This document shows positions 36,960 through 47,699 of a DNA stretch of 64,000 nucleotides, one piece after another. The translations under genes were made by a program, and so were the position numbers. Every line of letters begins with the position of its first letter. The first letter of the stretch is position 1. Source of the stretch: Nymphaea colorata (Eukaryota; Streptophyta; Magnoliopsida; Nymphaeales; Nymphaeaceae); the NCBI RefSeq assembly GCF_008831285.2, contig NC_045139.1:15048354-15112353 (forward strand), read 5' to 3'. The notes beneath the pieces are model-generated. The model ran no database searches and was not told the origin of the DNA. It saw only the letters and a program-made list of their open reading frames with translations.

Positions 36960-39275
36960 TCAAAGCTTTTTTGAGAATGACCTGCTCGAATACTTTTCAG
37001 TTTCTAATAACCAGAATAAACGATTGTCGCTTCAATTATACTTTTCACATCTTTGAATGCATCTTGCTTGATATATAGTCCTACGTGCAACGGAGGTGTA
37101 TAATTTATATTTTGTACCATGTAATTTATTCTGTTGTTTTGGGAAATATTTAAGCTGCCAGAAAGCAGTTTTTACGCACATCTTGGATCGGGGCTTTCGT
37201 ATACCCAATTTGACATACCTGGCCAAAAAAGCCTTCCAAGAAACATTCGATAATTGTCTATTCCATGTAAACTCCAGATAATAATTTGATTCATGCTTTG
37301 AGAATCTCACTGGAAGATAATTTGTTGGGCATATGGCCCTCTCTCCCTCTCTCATCAATCAAGTGGAGCTCTCTGTAAAGTTTGTCTTAGAACTTTAATT
37401 GGCTTAAAAACGAAGGTTCGAAGATGGGGTTAACCCACTTGGAGCATATGGGTTCATTCCTTGACCATCCCCCTGCATTAATAAAGAAAACCCACAAGAC
37501 ATATAATCCCTTGGTTATTGGGTGTGACACTACCAATTGAAAATCTAAAACTTGAAGCTTCAAAAGATGAAAGCCCTCCCGTTGCTTGACACGAGAACAG
37601 ATGCAAATCAACTTGAAAATATTTGAGTTAGGTACTATCATCGCGCGGTGCGCCGACAATGACAGATTCTCCCCACCACTAACTCCTGCTAGTGGCTGAC
37701 AAAAGGTATCTAATTGGTTAGAAATGTTGGAATACAAATTAGAAGCGCCGAAAACGCAGCTGTTTTTCCTTCACGCTGGGCCTCCTGTATACTTTAACCA
37801 GTAATGAGACGTGAAACCACCGACGTGGGTAGAGGCAATTTGCTGATAACGCGCCCCTGTTGCAACGGGCCAAGGCCTGAGAGCTTAGAGCGACAGAGCT
37901 CTGCTGCATGCGTTAAAAGGAAGCGTCAGTGGCAGGAGTGACCCTGACAAGGGGATGGTCCGGTGGATTACCCATGACCATGGTGTACAAACCTGGGAGA
38001 TTCTACAAGCAAACGCCAGCAGAGAGAAAAAGAATGCTCGTGTAACTGTGTAAGTCTTGATGGGGTTGACTGCAACATCCATTGCGTAAAATTCTTGGAG
38101 ATTCTCAAAGCAAACACAAGAGAGAGACAGAGACCGGCGTCTTCCTTCCTCCCAGCTCCCGCCCATCACTGCGTTGGCGTTCTGCTGCCAATTGATGAAC
38201 GAATACAACTATAAAAATGTTTTCCTGGAAGGGAAACGGATCTGGGGTGTCTCAACCCAACTGTGTCTGCAGGTCTCTGAGAATTGGAACCTACATTAGA
38301 CAGCTGCAAAGAAGAAACGCAAATCTCCATCCCTTCTTCTTACCACTACGATACATTACTAATGTTGCCTGGAAAACCGACGACGAGAAAATGTGAAACA
38401 TGCCAAGCAGGTAAAAAGTTTTCAACCCATTCGACAGCCAGGATGGCCGGAAATAAGCCGGACGGAGACGTATTACAGAAGGCCATCGGCCGGCCAACAC
38501 TACGAACTCTGGAGAGGAAAGATATCGCAAGAAACGGACTTCACATAAGCGCGATAAACACTTGCCGAACTGCTGGAAAGCAATCTTTCCTAGCAAACGA
38601 CGGACAAGCCCTCACCCTCAATGCCTCAAAATTCTAACTGTATATATAAAATGCTGCTAATGGCAAAAATCTAGAATTAACTATGAAATTTTGTTTTTAT
38701 AGAAAAGGTGTGACCATCTCTATTCTGACCGCTTCTGCAACGGGTTCCTCTCACTTGATAGCTTGGAAAGATTCTTGACATGACCGCCACACACTTGAGC
38801 GTAGCTTCATGTGAAAATTGCTTGGAGTTTCTCCATGTGTCGTTTTGTTTCTACGCCACCATGAACTCCAGGCTCCAGCAGATGATAAAAAAAAGAAGAG
38901 GGCCCAACATCGATTTAGCCAGGCTTACTTAAGGTCATCGATTGGAGAAGAAAAAATTACCTTGCATCGAGAACTGAGCATTAGAGATAATGAAAAGGAA
39001 GGGAATGATGGTCACGGGTCAGTTTTGGCTGTCTGATCCTGTGAACATTCTCTTTCTGCGTTTCTTGTTTTCAAAAACGCAATTTTCATTTAAGATACCA
39101 CCTTTTAAACAAAATTCAATAAACAGACTTTACATTTAATATTTTCTTGATACCGATTTCATTTTCCAAACTAATTACATCTTTTCTGACGGTATAGCGT
39201 TGAATCCTCTATGAACACTTGCCCCACGCCACATATTGGGGTAGGTGTTAAGGAGTGAATTAATTCGAGACTTTA
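36960..39275. other. Intergenic, no gene seen
   Basis: Several frames of 60-120 codons exist, but none has a recognisable family, a splice partner or a codon bias distinct from its opposite strand. Treated as spacer. Confidence 0.4.
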
Positions 39276-39480
39276 TGTGCTGTTTGGTAAATATAAATTT
39301 TGTGATTGTTTTATGAATTTATTTAAAAAAATAAAACATATTCATGAGACACTAAACCCTATATGATTGAGTAAATTAATTGAGTAAATTAATGAATATT
39401 TAATTTTAGTGTTTTATGAATATGCTTTAATCTTTAACATAAATTTATGGAACACTCAGCACAGCCAAACGACACCTTAA
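39276..39480. mobile_element. MITE-like element, second copy of the window family
   Basis: The left end TGTGCTGTTTGGTAAATA faces, on the complement of the right end, TGTCGTTTGGCTGTG. Inside is TTTATGAATATGCTTTAAT followed by AACACTCAGCA, matching in order the interior words of the copies at 9107-9244 and 49069-49222. AT-rich and non-coding. Confidence 0.5.
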
Positions 39481-40587
39481 AAAATAATGAAATTGAAAAA
39501 GACTTTCTTTTTTAAGTAAAAGACGACTTGGCTTCAACTTATTTGATACTTTCACAAGAAGAATCAAGTCATAATCAAAGCAAAGATTCTATCTGACTGT
39601 TTTTAGCCAAGTATGAGGTTTAATGGAGAAAATGATACAAAACTACGGTTTTTCACAAATTAAAGTTAAAAATGGTCCCCGAAATAGAAACATATATGGA
39701 ACCTTTTACACTTCTACCTTCTCCAATGTTCCGCCGTTTTGATTGAGGCAAGGGGAGGGAAACCTGACCAACCGAATCAAAAACCAGGCAGTGACACTCT
39801 TCTCTCTCCCTCTCTGTTTTGGCGACAACAGTTCCTTCACTTCGTGCGGGCGACGATAAGGCATTTACCAGGAAGGCAGGAGACGGCCGTCAACTGGTGA
39901 CCATCCGATCCTCTCATCCCTTAACGCGGCTTCGCTCCAGTAATCTATCTATCTATCTCTATCTCTCTCTTCCTTTCTCTCTGTGGAAAGCTGCTGTCAT
40001 GTGGTGAGCGCATTCGGTGTTGGTTCTTAGTAGATTCACGGAGACCGTGTCTTCCTTTGTATATGTGACGGTTTGTTAGCGTCCACTAGATTACTGCATC
40101 CTCTCGTGGAAGGCTGGATAAGTCGACGCGGATCTTATAGTGACTTCAGTTTGAAGATCTGTGGCGTTTCATTTGTAGTTCACTTTATATTTGTCTCGCG
40201 ATGGGTAGTTGCTAAATCTCCACTTTGGTCTTGGGTTCTTGCTAGTGGAGATTTTGGGATCTTGGATTGCTGAAAGTGGGTATTTTGAAACGTTTTTTTA
40301 TTGTGAAGCGAGACAGAGTTGAGAGTGGGTCCGTGGGAGTATGGTTGCCTTCTTGGATGAAACAGAAGAATGTGGGTTAACGACATAAAGATCGTTCTTT
40401 GTTTTGAGAATCTAGAGTTTGTTATGGCGGATAGATGATTTTTGGCAAGACTGGAAATATCCTGGGTTGGAATTTTAGCTCTTGGATCAGTAATGTGCGA
40501 TTTCTGAAGGGAACGTAGCAGGGAAAATTTGGTCGTCGTGGAGCGACTAGAAGCATAACTATGTCATAATTCCATCGTTCTTATCTA
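39480..40587 (+). other. Promoter and probable 5' UTR region of the GT43 gene
   Basis: CT-rich tracts at 39800-39816 and 39946-39980 resemble the pyrimidine-rich leaders of other genes here. A donor-like GTGAGC near 40005 and an acceptor-like GTAGCAG near 40521 could bound a leader intron. This is not proven. Confidence 0.3.
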
Positions 40588-43237
40588 ATGGCATCTCTTA
40601 GACGATCACCATTGGCGGGACAGGGTGAGAGAACTGCACAGGACGCAGAGGCTGTTCCGCATGCCGATTGAGAGGATATTGGCCGCTGTGGTATCCATGA
40701 TTTTCAATTTTGTGATGGGCTTCTGTTTGCAGAGAGGTCGGAGCTTGGAGAGTGCAAAATCAAGAGCACATGGGTGGAAGAGAGCCTTCTTGCATTTCTC
40801 ATTATGTTTTATATTTGGGCTTCTAATTGGACTTACTCCCACTATCACACTGGATTTCCTTCCAAATCTTGACTTGGGGCATCGAAAATTACCAACAGGT
40901 TTGAATAGGGAGAGCAAGGGTTTTGCTGGAAGCAGGAATCAATCAATTGAATCACTCTTTTTGAATGCTATTGCTGGTCGGGAACCGCGACTGAGAAAAG
41001 AGACAGGGAATGGGACTACTGAAAATTTTACTACATCAGCCCGTGTTGATGAGCTCCAGAAATTGTTGATAGTTGCAAGTCCAACATATAGTCGCTCCTT
41101 CCAAGCATATTATTTGAATCGTCTCGCTCATACTTTGAGACTTGTCCCTCCTCCTTTGCTTTGGATTGTAGTGGAGACCTCTTTGCAGACTGCTGAAACT
41201 GCTAGGTTGTTAAGGAGAACTGGGGTGATGTATAGACATCTCGTTTCTGATAAAAATTTTACAAGCGTAAGAGATAGGGGCATTCACCAGAGAAATGTTG
41301 CTCTTGCTCACATTGAAAAGCATCGACTGGATGGGATTGTGTACTTTGCAGATGATGATAATGAATACTCTAAGGATCTCTTTCAATATATAAGGAACAT
41401 AAGGTATTTTACATCACCATCGTCTGGCATTTACTAGATATTTTATTTTACTTCTATTTTTTCGGTTTAGATGTTACAGTGCTGTTTCTTGCCTTGGGTA
41501 ACTGAGTTACAATGCTACAAGTGAGTGCCACAAGAATTCAAAGTGTCTTCTTCCTGATGATATGAGGAGGAGATACTCGGAAGCTATTGAATATTTCTCT
41601 TGGGCTCTTTCCATGCACGCATTGGTTATTTTTGCAATTTATTTTCCAGATAACTTTCTTTCTCTCCTTCTTCCCTCACTTGTGTCAGTTGATAAATAGA
41701 ATTGAATGACGTGTCAATGTTGGTGGCTAAAGGTAAAGCTGCGGTCACGTCTGTTTTGTCAATGAGATCATGTTTGTTTTGTCAATCAGCAACGTTCATT
41801 TTTCTTAAAGAGTTTATACATTACACTGCAATCATATCAGAAGAAAGCACTTAGTAAGGTGCAACAAGTGCAATGTAACTTGCTCTTAAACATGGAAGAG
41901 TGGGCGACCTCTGTTTTGGATGTGACTCCTTTTCTCTTGGTACACATGGTAAGAGGTGACTGGATTCCTTGAGATTAAAGCTACTAGACTTTGCACACTT
42001 TCTAAGAAAATTTATCTAGCTCCTCCATCGGCCATAGCTCTTCGACAGAGCTGAAAGGAGTCAAAGGGCTGAAATTGTCCAGCATCCGGCAATTTGAGGG
42101 AACTCTAGTACTAGTCCATATTTTTATGTGTACCGAAAACTGTAATATGTGGCTTTTGTCCATCCTGTGAACAAAAGTTGGTCAGTGTCTGTAAATATAT
42201 TCTTAGAAGCTGATTTTCTGCAAGGAAAAGAGTGCAACTTGTGGATTTTAGAAGCATTTCGCGATTCTAAGTCCTCTTTGATGAAATGGCAGGCAGTTTT
42301 GCTTGTTGTGCAATATATTCGGCCACCATTGACTCTTAGAGTACTGAAGCAGAATATTTTGAGCTGGTTAACTTTGCTGTTTGCTTAATTGTTAACATTA
42401 ACGGCACGCTACAGTTATTTTTTTCAATGCTAAAGATCTTGTTACCTTTTCATACAGTATGATCGAAGATGGGTGTCACTTTTGCTGAAAGTTTGTTTAG
42501 TCTTCTACAGAATAGAGTAATCCCAAATAATCAGCTTCATGTTTCCTTGTCACAGCTGATAAGTTGTTATAGGGTTGATTCACCTTTCAACCGTTCCTAT
42601 TTAATATCTGTCCGTTCATTCTTCATTGATCACAGGTTTGATAAATTCATTTACTTTCGGTGAGCAGACGTTTTGGAACTTGGCCTGTTGCCACGCTTGT
42701 GAAAACGGAAAGCTGGCCTCTAATAGAAGGCCCTGTTTGCAATGGAAGCCAGGTTATTGGGTGGCATACAAGCTTAAAAAATAAAAGCGTCCGGAGATTT
42801 CCTATTGATATGTCGGCCTTCGCCTTCAATAGTACAGTACTATGGGACCCTAAAAGGTGGCAACGTCATGCTGTTCAGCCCATATGGCAACAGGACACAG
42901 TCAAGGTTGGTTTCCAAGTGAGTTTGAGATACCCAATCCAAGTTTTTATTTTGTCTTGTCTGCAAAATCACGACCCAATTTTTGACACGATTGCTGTAAA
43001 GTTCACATGCAATTGAACTTTCTAAAGATCCTTTCACTAAAAAACAGTGGCTGGACATTTAGCAGTTTCTAACAAAGCAACTCTTGACAGGAATTAACTG
43101 CATTAATAGATCGAGTAGTTGAAGATGAAAGCCAAATGGAGGGCATACCACCTGGCTGTTCACGTGTTCTGGTTTGGAAGCTTCACATGGAAGCGCCGGC
43201 ACTCTCTTCTCCAAATGGCTTGGTTGTGCAAAAATAA
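40588..43237 (+). CDS. IRX9H: GT43 glycosyltransferase, IRX9H/IRX9-like (xylan backbone synthesis)
   Basis: Exons are 40661 (or 40588)-41403, 42668-42917 and 43091-43237, with phases closing. From the ATG at 40661 the product is 379 residues: a type II Golgi protein with a membrane anchor at about 43-59 ([16 protein letters not shown]) and a GT43 domain from 130. The domain includes [15 protein letters not shown], the DDD motif at 231-233 (YFADDDNEY), [31 protein letters not shown] and [22 protein letters not shown]9-type proteins work with IRX14 and IRX10 in Golgi complexes that extend the beta-1,4-xylan backbone. An upstream ATG at 40588 opens [11 protein letters not shown], much like the MASIRRTLSP start of IRX9H proteins. 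Its frame stops after 27 codons and is shifted by one relative to the body. Either translation starts at 40661 or there is an indel. Reading ends soon after [10 protein letters not shown], a short C-terminus. Confidence 0.9.
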
Positions 43238-43989
43238 GTATGGTCGCTTCTTTTTAATGCCTCGGTTGTCTATATGATGGAGACGACCAGTGATAAGGTC
43301 TAATTTCATTCTTAGATCTTTTATTCAACCAGCTACAGCCCACAATTAAAGGCGCATAGATTTAAAGCTTTCAATAGAAACGTTTACGTGCTAATTTTTC
43401 ATGCTTGATCTGCTACCAGTTCTCAATTCTCAACTGGCATTAGGTCTTTGTGGAGCACACACCTGCTTTTATGGTCTATTTCTCAGACAAAAAGTACAGG
43501 GTCCATTTGATGTGCATTGTTGATGATGCCAGAGCTGCTGGCTTTCTGGAATACAATCACCAGTCACGATACATTTCCTGCTCCCGCGACGGCTGGTGTC
43601 CATAATAGCAGCATGACTCTCTCATTTATATATTTTATTATTTTGCCAGGTCGAAGCCTGTGGCTTAAGCTCCGTATTGTTTGCGCTTTCTTTTTAGTTT
43701 TGCTCAACTGATTCTTCTCTTCTTCACAGTCAAATTAGTTTGAGTTTTGCCATCTGTATCTGCTGTAAGTTGAAGGAATGCTTTGACTGATCCGTTTATT
43801 AGTAGATCGGGGATGAGGTGGCTGTGTCTTAAAGTTTCATCATGTGCTGTGAAATTTGTGTGTTTTTTCATGATTTTCAAAGAAAAACCTATTAAATCAT
43901 CATGTTAGCATCTCCGTATATAATTCAGTTTGTCTTCTAAATTTATCGTGGTTTCCGTAGATGGTAGTAGCGTCACTAATATTACAACT

Positions 43990-43992
<3 letters not shown>
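43238..43992. other. GT43 3' region
   Basis: Non-coding, T-rich sequence after the TAA at 43235-43237. No additional exon with GT43 similarity was found. Confidence 0.4.

Positions 43993-44023
<31 letters not shown>
43993..44023. repeat. (GA)n microsatellite upstream of the 44.2-kb gene
   Basis: About 15 GA units. It is followed directly by an ATG that opens a four-codon frame ending in TAA. Confidence 0.9.
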
Positions 44024-44027
<4 letters not shown>

Positions 44028-44202
44028 TGTGGAGTAACAAGTGAAAGTTGATGCAGGTGGAATCTTCGAGGCTCCATATGAGTGAGACAAGAAAGGGAGC
44101 TAACGAAATGCTTTACTTCCGCAACAATCTTGGCATGTACAAGCAGTGGTCTTGCTATTTAAAGCTTTGTCCTTTGTTGTCGTTCATCTCATCCCTTCTA
44201 TC

Positions 44203-44823
44203 ATGTACCCCAACTTAGATCTCCTCCTCCTCCTCCTCCTCCACTGGGCTGCTGTCATGGCCATCCTCACTGTTGGCATTGTTCTACTCGTTATTCTCTT
44301 GTTGGTAGCCTCATTTCTTACTCTTATCGCTATCCTGCTCACCGATATTTACGAGTTATTCTCTTACTATCCTAGTTTGATGTATCACTTGAGAAATGTT
44401 TTAGAGAAAGTCTTAGTGACGATTGTCTTTTATTTAGTTGAAATGTGCCAAAACATGGGCTCTTCTCGTCATGTGCCCGCTCAAGTCAGACCTTTAATGG
44501 ATGCGGTCCACCGTGAAGATTCGAGTTCGGTCACAAAGCATGATGAACCAGGGAACTTGGCGCAGAAAATGGATGAAGATGCAGCTAAGTCTGCTGATGT
44601 ACAGTCCCCAGAGTCTGCAAGGCATGGTGAGAAGGGCGCAGAGTCTAGACCAAAGAAACGGTCCACAGGAGCATCTGTGTTAGATCTGGGGACTGAAGGA
44701 TCCAACAAAGAGCTGCAGCCTCCGGATCCCAAAATTGATGTGAACGGGAATTCAGACCTGGGTCCATTAGCAAAGGAAATACTTCGGAAGCGATCGGCCT
44801 TGAACTCTGGTGGCAGCCGGTGA
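44203..44823 (+). CDS. Unrecognised membrane-anchored protein with a hydrophilic tail
   Basis: I do not recognise this protein. From the first in-frame ATG at 44203 it has 206 residues in one exon. A poly-Leu stretch and long hydrophobic block (about 5-47) form a signal anchor or one to two membrane spans. A shorter hydrophobic segment follows at about 66-82 (VLVTIVFYLVEM). From about 85 to the end it is hydrophilic, with a Lys/Arg cluster (RPKKRS) and a final EILRKRSALNSGGSR; this tail is likely cytosolic or luminal and disordered. A TATA-like TATTTAAAG sits at about 44155-44163. The balanced amino-acid composition of the tail makes chance unlikely, but no splice or family evidence confirms it. 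It could also be the 3' part of a larger gene or a lineage-specific gene. Confidence 0.5.
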   Translation: MYPNLDLLLLLLLHWAAVMAILTVGIVLLVILLLVASFLTLIAILLTDIYELFSYYPSLMYHLRNVLEKVLVTIVFYLVEMCQNMGSSRHVPAQVRPLMDAVHREDSSSVTKHDEPGNLAQKMDEDAAKSADVQSPESARHGEKGAESRPKKRSTGASVLDLGTEGSNKELQPPDPKIDVNGNSDLGPLAKEILRKRSALNSGGSR

Positions 44824-46285
44824 AGCGCTTTTCATTTACAACGCATATTTAACAAACAGACAGAGAGAGTGAGAGAGAGAGAGAGAGTTCCTTGCTTAGC
44901 ACTGGTAGATTGGTATCGCTTTTTCTTGATACTCAGGAAGAGATGCATCTGTTTTTGAATTGTAATGAAAAAGTTGCGCTGATCAATAGAAGAGAAAAGT
45001 GGAAAAGATGATTATCATTAATTGACAAAGATATACATCCTCTCTTTTGCAGGTTTTTGGGATTTTCTTTTTCCCAGACTCGATCCAAAATACTGTTCAC
45101 GGAAGTCCTATCTCACGAAAAACGGCATAGTTTCACTCACAACCCCTACTGGTTAAAATGCATTTACCTTTCGGTTCATTACATAATTTGATGCCCTCTT
45201 CCTTCCATGCCTTGTAAAGAGCCAAGCGCATGCAGTCGACTTTCAAGATTGAGAGAATATGGATCTACTTTTTTACGAGCATTTCCTTTCAAAACACGTG
45301 AAAAATTTTGGCGTTTTCTTTTCCTGCCTTCTACACGAGAGGGATTAGTAACATGGTTGGTTCTTTTGCTCTTGGCAGCATTGGAGTTCTTCGGCTTTGG
45401 GAAAAAGAGCATTAGAAAATGGAAAGCCCAAATCTCAATTCACTGCCTAGGAGCTTTAGTTTTAACTTGAAAAAAGTAAAAAATTAGGATAGCTAATCCT
45501 TTTAATTACTCATTTATAAGTTTTCAAATATCTTTCACAATCATCAATAAGAGAATAAACTTTTGGGGTCATCCTTAAGCACCCCATCCATACGTGTAGG
45601 ACTCTATATCCGAATATTGAACGGTGTTCTGATACCATTGAATGTCCCGTTACCCACTTTTGGGGGCGGGTCCTTGGTCCGACGGATCCTAACGTCCTTA
45701 GCAATTTCAGTTCCAACTCATAAAAAGCTAGAAACTTGGACAACACAACCTCCTTTATTAGTCGTTAAAGATCTTTCACATTTGTTAACACAAAACTGAA
45801 TTTTTAGGGTGTTACAATGGTAGTTAATTTTCTATTGGTGATACAAAACTAAATGAAAAACCAGATCCAATTTAGATTTGAAAAACAACATCAGATGAGA
45901 TCGGGATTTGGCTTTGAGGAAAATATCTGATCGGATAATGGCACCTTCGATTTCAAATAGCGAGTCAATTTTCTGCATATCCATGTGCAATTGAAGTACT
46001 TGTGAAATCGGTTGCTCAACTTTATCATCAAATGCATGACCCACCTCGGATGTATCTAATCTGACATTAAAGTCGAATTTCTTACTTGGATTCGGTTGTA
46101 ACTTTAGGAATCAGATTCACACCTCTCCATACTTCTTCTTTATTCGAGTTAGGATATCAACATGCTTCTATCTGTTAACTGAATTTGGTAACTGGTATGG
46201 ACATGCATCAGATCTAATTTTTTGACCCATTGGTATCCTGATCTCGAATGTACCAGGACCTATTTTGCATTAAGAGCAAATGACC
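44824..46285. other. Intergenic, no gene seen
   Basis: A short GA run lies at about 44864-44887. The remainder is AT-rich with short unsupported frames. Confidence 0.4.
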
Positions 46286-46289
46286 TCTA

Positions 46290-46430
46290 AATGTTCTGAG
46301 GGGCATAGCATAGTTGGTCCAAAGGTGGTGAGGAGTTGGGGTTGAAGGCTTCAGCCTCTCATCGGTGCAATGGCCACTTCATAAGTTCTTCACATGCTCA
46401 CCAGGATCTCTAAGTAATTTGATTTCATTT
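46290..46430. mobile_element. Candidate tRNA-derived SINE
   Basis: GGGGCATAGCATAGTTGG contains a tRNA A-box (TAGCATAGTTGG fits TRGCNNARYNGG). About 30 bp later GGTTGAAGGCTTC is a degenerate B-box. The 25-bp head recurs at about 1666-1700. The GCTTCAGCCTCTC segment recurs at about 46867-46880 and in part near 1858-1872. Boundaries, tail and target duplication are not defined. Confidence 0.35.
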
Positions 46431-46439
46431 CTCCATTTG

Positions 46440-47090
46440 CTAGTGCATCCAGGGGATGGATCAAGATGATTGCACAGGGCCCCAATGTGCCCTATGCACA
46501 TAAAAATGATCGACCAAGTCAGGATCCAGACAATAGAAAAATGCTTCATTTGGAAGATGCGTCAGTGAATGTTTTCAAGACACCATAAATGAGTGGCGTT
46601 CCAGTGCTGCTGCTGAAAGGTTTTCAAGGAGGCATGGAGTGTACCATAGTATACCTTTTCAATAGATTGCCAAGCACATCACCGAAAACTGGTCGGCTTG
46701 AGTGGCGTTTTATTGATGCATCCTTAGTTTGATTCTTGTCCGTGCTACTCTTCTAAACTTCAAACAATGACATGCGTGACACTTGAGTTTAAGGGTGTAC
46801 CGTATGACTACCTAGGTCTTAAATTAGCCATTGACCACCGAGAGTATGGAAAAGAAGGAGAAGCTTCAGCCTCTCGGTCGAACGGTGGATTATCTTCCAT
46901 TCACCTGAACCTACATATGGTTAGATCGCAGCACTATGACTTGATTTCAGTTCGTTCTTATATCATTTCCCAAAGCAAAAATCAAATAATGATGTTATAA
47001 GAACAGAGTGCTTTTATTTTCATTTTTTTTCCTTGTAGGGAATAAAAAGCTCCACTTGGCAGGTGAAAACACCTTTTAAGTCTCGGCAAG
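46440..47090. other. Intergenic with repeat fragments
   Basis: Contains a second partial match to the SINE-like segment (about 46855-46890). No gene is supported. Confidence 0.35.
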
Positions 47091-47097
47091 TCAAGAG

Positions 47098-47435
47098 TAC
47101 ACCTGGGCATTGGGCCCGCCCAGCCAAATAAGAGTCGGGCTTGGGTCGACCCGACGCTTGATACTCGAGCCTGGGTCCGGCCCAGCCCGACTAAAATAAA
47201 AAATAGTTTTAAAATATAAAATAAAAAATTGAATATAAAGTATATATTTAATAATAAAATATATATTATATTAAATAAAAATAATAAGAAATTAAAAAAA
47301 AAAAGAATCAAGCCTAATCGGTCCCCATCAAACCGACCCCAGCTGGTTTTTTTTGGGCCTGGGCCCAGGCCCAAACCCGATCGGGCCAAGTACCGGGTAC
47401 CCGACGGGTGCCCAGTACCTGACGCCCAAAACATC
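47098..47435. mobile_element. Candidate non-autonomous hAT-like element with GC-rich ends
   Basis: Both ends are rich in GGGCC/GGGTC words in inverted orientation. The left end starts near ACCTGGGCATTGGGCCC. The complement of the right end reads CAGGTACTGGGCACCCG. A very AT-rich core (47195-47310) lies between. This architecture is common among degenerate plant hAT-type non-autonomous elements. The superfamily is an inference. Confidence 0.4.
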
Positions 47436-47478
47436 CCAAGCTCAAAACTTCACTTATACATAGAAAACGCCATCCTTG

Positions 47479-47516
47479 CTACAAGGCTAAGTGATCCTTG
47501 CTACAAGGCTAAGCTA
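47479..47516. repeat. Short tandem duplication (about 22-bp unit)
   Basis: TCCTTGCTACAAGGCTAAG occurs twice in succession, immediately upstream of the 65-bp duplication. Confidence 0.8.
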
Positions 47517-47569
47517 GATGCTCTTATAACCACTCTTGCTACAGGAATGAAGGCAGGTAAACCCTTCGG

Positions 47570-47699
47570 CAGCCTAAAAGCTTCATTTTAGAGGGTGTTT
47601 GAATGAGTGGACTAGAACATCTTAGACGGAACGTCAGCCTAAAAGCTTCATTTTAGAGGGTGTTTGAATGAGTGGACTAGAACATCTTAGACGGAACGT
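47570..47699. repeat. Perfect 65-bp tandem duplication
   Basis: Positions 47570-47634 and 47635-47699 are identical as read. The unit begins CAGCCTAAAAGCTTC and ends GACGGAACGT. Zero divergence implies a very recent event, or an assembly duplication. Confidence 0.9.

Noticed and set aside
38284-38637. Overlapping 117- and 101-codon frames on opposite strands
   Set aside because: Open in both directions with no family match; an isolated stretch of chance low stop density.
44146-44202. N-terminal extension of the 44.2-kb protein
   Set aside because: It begins with GTG. The first ATG in frame is 44203, and the upstream part overlaps the TATA-like motif.
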